Assembly: GCA_905216075.1 (NCBI GenBank)
Contig: CAJMSO010000028.1
Span: 1-11,624, forward strand
DNA: 11,624 bases
Direction: 5' to 3'
DNA from: an uncultured bacterium
Lineage (GTDB): Bacteria > Actinomycetota > Coriobacteriia > Coriobacteriales > Coriobacteriaceae
Each line of letters begins with the position of its first letter. Position 1 is the stretch's first letter. The notes beneath the pieces were generated by a model. That model made no database searches and was not told where the DNA came from. It was given only the letters and a program-made list of their open reading frames with translations. Positions 7,109-11,624 of this stretch are shown piece by piece. The translations under genes and the position numbers were made by a program.

Positions 7109-7190
7109 AAATTGAACTATCGGATAATGCGCCGCGCTATACTGCTGCCTAAATTGAACTCAGGTTCAATTTGTGTTCTATAAATTGAAC
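7109..7190. promoter_or_regulatory. Cluster of four AAATTGAAC sites upstream of the HTH-aminotransferase gene
   Basis: The 9-mer AAATTGAAC occurs at 7109-7117, 7151-7159 and 7182-7190 on the plus strand and once inverted (GTTCAATTT, 7164-7172). The second and third copies in order form a perfect inverted repeat with a 4-base TCAG spacer. Start-to-start distances of the direct copies are 42 and 31 bases, close to whole turns of the helix, so all would lie on one DNA face. TATACT at 7138-7143 is the likely -10; the inverted repeat would then cover the transcription start, a repressor position. The nearest candidate binder is the HTH of the gene that follows; this is inference. Confidence 0.7.
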
Positions 7191-7211
7191 TTTGCCAGCA
7201 AGGAGGTTCTA

Positions 7212-8732
7212 ATGGCCCAAGAGACGTTTAGCGATCGCCTGCGACAGACCATGTCCGATCGCGACGTTCGCCAGTCGGATGTAATCCGCGCATCGGAGAT
7301 GCTCGGCAAAAAACTCGGCAAGAGTCAGATGAGCCAATATGTGAGCGGCAAGACGATCCCGCGGCGCGATGTGGCAGAGCTGCTCGCCCGTATTTTGGAG
7401 GTCGATGTTTCCTGGCTGCTCGCCAGTGACGCCGATCAAGTCGAGACGTCCTCGTCCCATAACGTTGCCAAATCCGAACCTAGTCTCTCAGCTCAAATTC
7501 CAAGGAGCACCACCATGCGTACTTTTTCTAAATCCACCAAGCTCGATAACGTCCTGTATGACGTGCGCGGTCCCGTCGTCGACGAGGCTGCCCGTATGGA
7601 GGACGAGGGCGAGCGCATCCTCAAGCTCAATATCGGCAACCCGGCGCCCTTCGGTTTTCGCACGCCCGACGAGGTTATCAAGGACATGCGCCAGCAGCTG
7701 CCCGACTGCGAAGGCTATTCCAATTCGCGCGGCCTGTTCTCTGCGCGCAAGGCGATCATGCAGTATTCGCAGATCAAGGGCCTGCCCAATGTTCAGATGG
7801 AGCATATCTACACGGGCAACGGCGTGTCCGAACTCATTCAGCTTTCGATGAACGCTCTGCTCGACAATGGCGACGAGATTTTGATCCCCAGCCCCGACTA
7901 TCCGCTCTGGACGGCGTGCGCAACCCTCGCCGGCGGTCATCCCGTGCACTATCTATGCGATGAGCAGGCGGATTGGTATCCCGACCTGGAGGATATGGAG
8001 TCCAAGATCACGAGCGCGACCAAGGCCCTCGTCATCATCAACCCCAACAACCCCACGGGCTCGGTCTACCCGCGCGAGGTGCTCGAGGGCATCGTCGAGG
8101 TTGCGCGCAGGCATCAGCTGATGATCTTTGCCGATGAGATCTACGACCGTCTGTGCATGGACGGCTACGAGCACGTCTCGATTGCCTCGCTCGCTCCCGA
8201 TCTGCCCTGCGTTACCTTTAGCGGCCTTTCCAAGTCGCACATGATCGCGGGCTATCGTATTGGCTGGATGGTGCTTTCGGGCAACCAGCGCTGCATGAGC
8301 GACTTCATTATGGGTATCAACATGCTCTCTAACATGCGCCTGTGCTCCAACGTGCCGGCCCAGTCGATCGTCCAGACGGCGCTCGGTGGCCATCAGTCGG
8401 TCAACGACTACATCCGTCCCGGCGGTCGTGTCTACGAGCAGCGCAACTTTGTGTATGAGGCACTCAACAAGATCGATGGCATCTCGGTGGTCAAGCCGCG
8501 CGCGGCGTTCTATATCTTCCCCAAGATGGATGTTAAGAAGTTCAACATCACCGATGACGAGCAGTTTGCCCTCGACCTGCTGCACGAGAAGAAGATTCTG
8601 ATCACGCGCGGCGGCGGCTTTAACTGGGCCGAGCCCGATCACTTCCGCATCGTGTACCTGCCGCGCATGGAAGTGCTCAAAGAGTCGCTCGAAGACCTCG
8701 CCGATTTCTTCGATCATTACCGCCAGAGCTAA
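7212..8732 (+). CDS. XRE-type HTH fused to AlaA-like alanine aminotransferase
   Basis: 506-residue fusion. Residues 5-70 form a Cro/C1-type HTH (RLRQTMSDRDVRQSDVI, then KSQMSQYVSGKTIPRRDVAELLARILEVDVSWLL). A Ser-rich, low-complexity linker follows (about 72-101). From Met102 on it is a complete fold-type I PLP aminotransferase closely resembling E. coli AlaA: KLDNVLYDVRGP, KLNIGNPAPFGF, GNGVSELI, NPNNPTG (277-283), FADEIYD (Asp308, Tyr311), SGLSKSHMIAGYR (PLP Lys341) and DHFRIVYLPR (Arg479 for the substrate carboxylate). The enzyme would interconvert pyruvate/glutamate and alanine/2-oxoglutarate. ATG at 7212 has AAGGAGG at 7200-7206. A second in-frame ATG at 7515 has its own AAGGAG and would give a free 405-residue enzyme, the length of E. 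coli AlaA. This is not a MocR/GntR fusion: the HTH class and the aminotransferase branch both differ. Upstream operator-like repeats suggest autoregulation. Confidence 0.9.
   Translation: MAQETFSDRLRQTMSDRDVRQSDVIRASEMLGKKLGKSQMSQYVSGKTIPRRDVAELLARILEVDVSWLLASDADQVETSSSHNVAKSEPSLSAQIPRSTTMRTFSKSTKLDNVLYDVRGPVVDEAARMEDEGERILKLNIGNPAPFGFRTPDEVIKDMRQQLPDCEGYSNSRGLFSARKAIMQYSQIKGLPNVQMEHIYTGNGVSELIQLSMNALLDNGDEILIPSPDYPLWTACATLAGGHPVHYLCDEQADWYPDLEDMESKITSATKALVIINPNNPTGSVYPREVLEGIVEVARRHQLMIFADEIYDRLCMDGYEHVSIASLAPDLPCVTFSGLSKSHMIAGYRIGWMVLSGNQRCMSDFIMGINMLSNMRLCSNVPAQSIVQTALGGHQSVNDYIRPGGRVYEQRNFVYEALNKIDGISVVKPRAAFYIFPKMDVKKFNITDDEQFALDLLHEKKILITRGGGFNWAEPDHFRIVYLPRMEVLKESLEDLADFFDHYRQS
7502..7517 (+). 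promoter_or_regulatory. Internal ribosome binding site and start codon for a stand-alone aminotransferase
   Basis: AAGGAG at 7502-7507 is followed after 7 bases by ATG at 7515-7517, in frame with the fusion gene and exactly where free AlaA proteins begin (MRTFSKSTKLDNV here, compare the short N-terminus of E. coli AlaA). It lies in the unstructured linker, so translation could make both the HTH-enzyme and the enzyme alone. Whether it is used is not shown by sequence. Confidence 0.6.
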
Positions 8733-8756
8733 GGGATAGAGGCCCCATACAATCGA

Positions 8757-8793
8757 AAGCTCCCTGCAGTTGCTTGGCTGCGGGGAGCTTTCT
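8757..8793 (+). terminator. Bidirectional intrinsic terminator between aminotransferase and deformylase-like genes
   Basis: A 13-bp stem (AAGCTCCCTGCAG at 8757-8769 with CTGCGGGGAGCTT at 8778-8790, one T-G pair) and an 8-base loop, followed by TTCTTG on the plus strand and TTTCGATT on the minus strand. It sits between convergent genes ending at 8732 (+) and 8807 (-) and can serve both. Confidence 0.85.
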
Positions 8794-8806
8794 TGAATCG
8801 GCGGAA

Positions 8807-9217
8807 CTAAATAACGATTCCGCAGCAGTGGTCGATTTCGTGTTGGATGATCTCGGCGGTGTAGCCCGAGAAGTTTTTGATGCGGTGGACGAAGTTCTCG
8901 TCCAAATATTCAACCTTAATGCGGCGATAGCGGGTGCAGGGACGCTCGCCGATCAGCGAGAGGCATCCTTCGCTCGTTTGATAGGCATTGACCTGCTCAA
9001 GAATTTGAGGGTTGTACATCAGGAGCGCCCTGTTGCCGTCCTTTACGCAGATGATGCGTTTGCGCACACCGATCATGTTGGCGGCGAGCCCCACGCACTC
9101 GCGCTCATGCTCGTGGAGCGTATCCAGGAGGTCTTGCCCGATCACGGTGTCGTCGGGCCCTGCGTCTTCGGAAGGCAGGCGCAAAAAGAACTCGGATTTC
9201 ATGATGGGCTTAATCAT
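8807..9217 (-). CDS. Short peptide-deformylase-like protein (AANMIG type, HEIDH intact)
   Basis: 136-residue peptide deformylase fold protein. Motif 1 is CVGLAANMIGV (41-51), in which the active-site Gln of GLAAxQxG is Met48. Motif 2 SEGCLSL (82-88) is intact with Cys85. Motif 3 HEIDH (126-130) is intact with the catalytic Glu127. It ends six residues after motif 3 (CCGIVI), shorter than housekeeping deformylases. I recall similar AANMIG proteins of about 135 residues in clostridia, annotated as peptide deformylase, so this is a recognised short branch and not a truncation. ATG at 9217 is chosen because GAGGAG lies 6 bases upstream; the open frame continues further upstream without family similarity. 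It is divergent from the MFS gene. Substrate may be formyl-Met peptides but is untested here. Confidence 0.87.
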   Translation of the reverse strand: MIKPIMKSEFFLRLPSEDAGPDDTVIGQDLLDTLHEHERECVGLAANMIGVRKRIICVKDGNRALLMYNPQILEQVNAYQTSEGCLSLIGERPCTRYRRIKVEYLDENFVHRIKNFSGYTAEIIQHEIDHCCGIVI

Positions 9218-9421
9218 GGCGGGCTCCTCATGTCTCATGCTTTCGTGGACTTTTAATAATAGCGCGGAAGGAAAGCTGTGCGTCCGCGTTACAATCTTTC
9301 GACGTTGGACCATGTTGCCAGATTCGTCGTGTGCGGCGTCTGACGTAAGTCTAGGGCTCATTTTCGCCCTGGACTGTTCCTCTGGGGCGATGCGACTGTC
9401 GTTCCAAGAGGAAGGAAATGC
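9218..9421. promoter_or_regulatory. Divergent gap before the MFS gene, with a 10-bp hairpin in its leader
   Basis: 204 bases without a gene. On the minus strand TATTAT (near 9257-9262) is a possible -10 for the deformylase-like gene; on the plus strand TACAAT (near 9291-9296) is a possible -10 for the MFS gene, both without convincing -35 boxes. A 10-bp stem AGTCTAGGGC (9348-9357) / GCCCTGGACT (9366-9375) with an 8-base loop lies 46 bases before the MFS start. It has no U-tract, so it is more likely a leader structure or operator than a terminator. Confidence 0.35.
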
Positions 9422-10834
9422 ATGGGGAGCAAATCCCAAAAGCAAACTCAATCACCATCGACGGCCTCGGCGCTTCTCGTCGTAATGTATATCGCAGCCT
9501 TTGTTGCCGCGTTTAACGAGAACATCATTAACGTGGCGTTGCACGACATTATGGCGGCCTTTTCGGTGAGTGCCACCACGGCGCAGTGGCTTGTTTCGGG
9601 CTACATGATCGTGACATCGATCTTTACGGCCATCATGGCCTTTCTGTCCGGTCGTTTCTCGACACGCAAGTTGCTGTTTTTCGCATGCGGATGCATGGTC
9701 GCCGGCGAAGTCCTGTGCCTGTTCGCTCCGTCATTTAGCGTTTTGCTGCCAAGCCGTATTTTGCAGGCTGCGGGATCGGGCATCTTGTTCCCGCTCATGA
9801 TGAACGTGGTGCTGTCTTGCGCTCCGCGCGAGAAGCTCGGTCTCTATCTGAGCCTGGGCGGAGCCTGCATTACGCTGGGGCCGGCGTTTGGACCCGTGAT
9901 CAGCGGTCTTATGTGCACGTTGTTTGGCTGGAGGGCGGTGTTCGTAGTACCGCTGGTGGGCGGCATTGCGGTCGCTGCGGCGGGCGTAAAGCTTGTTCAG
10001 AATGTCGGAGAGCGTTCGAACGCCACGCTTGATATTCTGTCGGTTGTTTTGCTCGCCGCCGGTATTACGGCATTTGTGTATTCCGTAGGCGAGTTCTCGA
10101 CCAATCTGATTGCCGGTATCGTGACGCTTTTCGCCGCCATTGTGCTGCTCGGCCTGTTTGCGGCCCGCCAGCTCAAGCTCGAGCATCCGGTGCTTAACGT
10201 GCGTCCCATGGCGAGCGTTCGTTTTTGGCCTGCGTGTCTGCTTGTGGTGGTGTCGATGATGACGACGTTCTCGATGAGCGTTTTGTTGCCGCTCTATTTT
10301 GAGGGCGCATACGGCATGACCGCACTTGTTGCGGGCTTGCTCATTTTGCCGGCGATTGCCTGCAACGCCGTGACCTCGATTGTGGGCGGACGCGTGATGG
10401 ACGCCCGTGGCGCATGGCCGCTGCTGCCGGTCGGCTTTGCCCTGATTGCCGTGGGGCAGACTGCCATCTCGATGACGGCGGCAAGCATGAACATCGGCGT
10501 CGTCGTGGCACTGACCGTTGTGGTGTATGCCGGAGTCGGTTTGGTGCTGAGCCCCTCGCAGACGGCCGGCTTGGAGACGCTGCCTGCCGCCGAGCATCCT
10601 CACGGAACGGCATTGCTTAACACGTGGAATATGATTGCCGCATCGTTTGGCCCGTCGCTGTTTATCGGCCTGCTCTCGAGTTCTGCGTCGACTGCCGGCG
10701 CGGCTGGCGCTGCGACCGACGTTGCCCAGGCGATTGGATTTGCAACTGCCGTGCGTGTGGCGGCTGTAATTGCCGCGGTCGGGTTCGTGGCGTCGCTGGT
10801 GTACGCTCGTCGCGAGTCACACATGTCGCATTAA
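9422..10834 (+). CDS. MFS transporter, DHA2 (EmrB/QacA-like, 14-helix) family
   Basis: 470-residue membrane exporter, probably proton-driven efflux of drugs or other small molecules. The first helix ends in FNENIINVALHDIMAAFSVSA then TTAQWLVSGYMI, the DHA2 signature around helices 1-2, though the usual Asp of the LDxTIVN pattern is replaced (NENIIN). Motif A is SGRFSTRKLLFF (loop 2-3), and motif C-like sequence is LGPAFGPVISGLM followed by FGWRAVF (about 150-175). Length and hydrophobicity fit 14 helices. ATG at 9422 follows a GAGGAAGGAA Shine-Dalgarno; an ATG at 9418 is out of frame. No membrane-fusion partner (EmrA-like) is adjacent, so it likely acts alone. Substrate unknown. No clear terminator follows, so read-through into the next gene is possible. 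Confidence 0.9.
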   Translation: MGSKSQKQTQSPSTASALLVVMYIAAFVAAFNENIINVALHDIMAAFSVSATTAQWLVSGYMIVTSIFTAIMAFLSGRFSTRKLLFFACGCMVAGEVLCLFAPSFSVLLPSRILQAAGSGILFPLMMNVVLSCAPREKLGLYLSLGGACITLGPAFGPVISGLMCTLFGWRAVFVVPLVGGIAVAAAGVKLVQNVGERSNATLDILSVVLLAAGITAFVYSVGEFSTNLIAGIVTLFAAIVLLGLFAARQLKLEHPVLNVRPMASVRFWPACLLVVVSMMTTFSMSVLLPLYFEGAYGMTALVAGLLILPAIACNAVTSIVGGRVMDARGAWPLLPVGFALIAVGQTAISMTAASMNIGVVVALTVVVYAGVGLVLSPSQTAGLETLPAAEHPHGTALLNTWNMIAASFGPSLFIGLLSSSASTAGAAGAATDVAQAIGFATAVRVAAVIAAVGFVASLVYARRESHMSH

Positions 10835-10986
10835 TGTGTGCACATAGATTCTGCAGCTAGATTGGATGGCGACACCATAAACTAATGGACGTTTTGCCGA
10901 GAGGCATGAATGTTTAAAGCGCAAAGAGTGCGCGACGGGCCCCGCGAATGGGGCGATGATGCCCGAGAGGGCCAAGAAGGAGTCTC
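10835..10986 (+). promoter_or_regulatory. Structured leader of the winged-helix/RGG gene: four short hairpins
   Basis: The last 90 bases before the ATG hold four consecutive hairpins: GCC-GAGA-GGC (10896-10905), GCGCA-AAGAG-TGCGC (10919-10933), GCCCC-GCGAAT-GGGGC (10939-10954) and GCCC-GAGA-GGGC (10961-10972). The first and last are closed by GNRA-type GAGA tetraloops. GGCCC at 10938-10942 could instead pair with GGGCC at 10969-10973, giving an exclusive alternative fold. The ribosome binding site AAGGAG (10977-10982) starts 4 bases after the last hairpin. TGTGCACA at 10837-10844 is an 8-base palindrome just after the MFS stop. No good promoter or terminator consensus was found. Confidence 0.45.
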
Positions 10987-11624
10987 ATGTCCGAGAACGA
11001 AGAGATCATGAACGAGACCGAGAACGAGACCATGGCTGCCGAGGTCGAGGCAGTCGAGACCGTGGAGACCGAAGCTGCCGAGGTCGAGGCTGCTGACGAG
11101 GTTTCCGTCGAGGAGGAGGCCGAGGTTGTCGAGGCCGCCGTTGATTACGATGATGAAGAGCTGATGGACAAGATGCAGAAGGCCGCCCGCCTGCTGCGTA
11201 GCCGTCGCTTTGCTATTTCCAAGGAGGAGGAGGCCAAGGCCGAGCGCATGGCGAACATCGAGCGCGCCATCAAGCTTCTTGACCTCAAGCCCAAGATGGA
11301 GCAGAAGGAAATGTCCGACCTGCTGGGCATGCGCCTTCGTGAGCTCGATGGCCTGATGGCCGAGGCCGCCGATCTGGTCGGCCGCATCGACGACGCCGAG
11401 GGCGATATGCGCAAGATCGTTGTCTTCGCTGCCGAGGATGCCGCTGAGGGCCTGGTCGAGCTTGCCAACAAGAAGGAGAAGCTCCTGCCCGAGCTTTCTT
11501 ACGAGGAGGCCACCGAGCTGATGGCTGCTCTCGATAAGGTTATCGCTCCGCTCGTCGCCATGGGCCTGGACGAGGATCGCGGTCCTCGCGGCGGCCGTGA
11601 CGACCGTGGTGGCCGTGGCGGCGA
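10987..11624 (+). CDS. Acidic MarR-like winged-helix protein with RGG-rich tail, 3' end cut off by the window
   Basis: 212 residues visible; the frame is open to the window end. Three parts: an acidic, Glu/Ala/Val-rich N-terminus (1-57) with AAEVEA duplicated 13 codons apart; a helical core (about 60-190) whose pattern RAIKLLDLKPKMEQKEMSDLL, then MRLRELDGLMAEAADLVGRID, DMRKIVVFAAEDA and LPELSYEEATELMAALDKVI resembles a MarR-type winged HTH with its wing and C-terminal helices; and the start of an Arg/Gly/Asp tail (DRGPRGGRDDRGGRGG, 197-212) of the RGG-box kind that often binds RNA. The start is set by AAGGAG at 10977-10982, 4 bases upstream. I do not recognise a characterised family with this architecture; the MarR resemblance is by eye. 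It could bind DNA, RNA or both. The preceding leader suggests control at the RNA level. Confidence 0.75.
   Translation, partial: MSENEEIMNETENETMAAEVEAVETVETEAAEVEAADEVSVEEEAEVVEAAVDYDDEELMDKMQKAARLLRSRRFAISKEEEAKAERMANIERAIKLLDLKPKMEQKEMSDLLGMRLRELDGLMAEAADLVGRIDDAEGDMRKIVVFAAEDAAEGLVELANKKEKLLPELSYEEATELMAALDKVIAPLVAMGLDEDRGPRGGRDDRGGRGG
11035..11090 (+). repeat. 17-bp direct repeat in the acidic region of the RGG protein gene
   Basis: GCTGCCGAGGTCGAGGC occurs at 11035-11051 and again at 11074-11090, 39 bases (13 codons) apart and in frame, encoding AAEVEA twice. It points to internal duplication in a length-variable acidic tract. Confidence 0.7.

Noticed and set aside
7212..7514. HTH and aminotransferase as two separate genes split by a sequencing error
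   Set aside because: No stop codon or frame change occurs between them; the frame is continuous through the linker. Two products are still possible through the internal start.
7212..8732. MocR-type (GntR-aminotransferase) regulator
   Set aside because: The N-terminal domain is of the Cro/C1 XRE type and the enzyme part resembles AlaA, not the MocR aminotransferase branch.
10837..10844. TGTGCACA as a CRP-like or other known operator
   Set aside because: An 8-base palindrome alone is too short, and no promoter is placed next to it.

Overview
The window looks like chromosomal DNA of a high-GC, gut-type actinobacterium of the class Coriobacteriia, most likely Collinsella or a close relative. 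This rests on GC- and GCC-rich codon use, strong purine-rich Shine-Dalgarno sites, a choloylglycine (bile salt) hydrolase, an HTH-fused AlaA-type aminotransferase and two very short deformylase-like proteins. The taxonomic call comes from remembered gene families, not from a search. No tRNA, rRNA, IS element, integrase, CRISPR array or phage gene is visible. All gaps between genes are shorter than about 205 bases.

Layout, left to right: (1) a left-truncated NCS2/AzgA-type purine permease on the minus strand, divergent from a small peptide-deformylase-like gene whose catalytic Glu is replaced (HMIDH); (2) a choloylglycine hydrolase between a strong terminator and a hairpin shared with the convergent K+ transporter gene; (3) kup, then an EamA/DMT exporter, both on the minus strand; (4) a LysR regulator divergent from the EamA gene across a perfect inverted repeat; (5) a 506-residue protein joining an XRE-type HTH to a complete AlaA-like aminotransferase, preceded by four copies of a 9-bp motif and carrying a second well-formed ribosome binding site exactly at the start of the aminotransferase; (6) a second small deformylase-like gene on the minus strand, with HEIDH intact but the usual active-site Gln replaced by Met; (7) a DHA2-type MFS exporter; (8) a right-truncated gene for an acidic protein with a MarR-like winged helix and an RGG-rich tail, preceded by a run of short GC hairpins.

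The window is a set of short, mostly independent transcription units for transport (purine, K+, drug/metabolite export), bile-acid deconjugation and amino-acid transamination, not one large operon. The least ordinary parts are the HTH-AlaA gene with its operator-like cluster and internal start, the RGG-tailed winged-helix protein with its structured leader, and the two complementary degenerate deformylase-like proteins.
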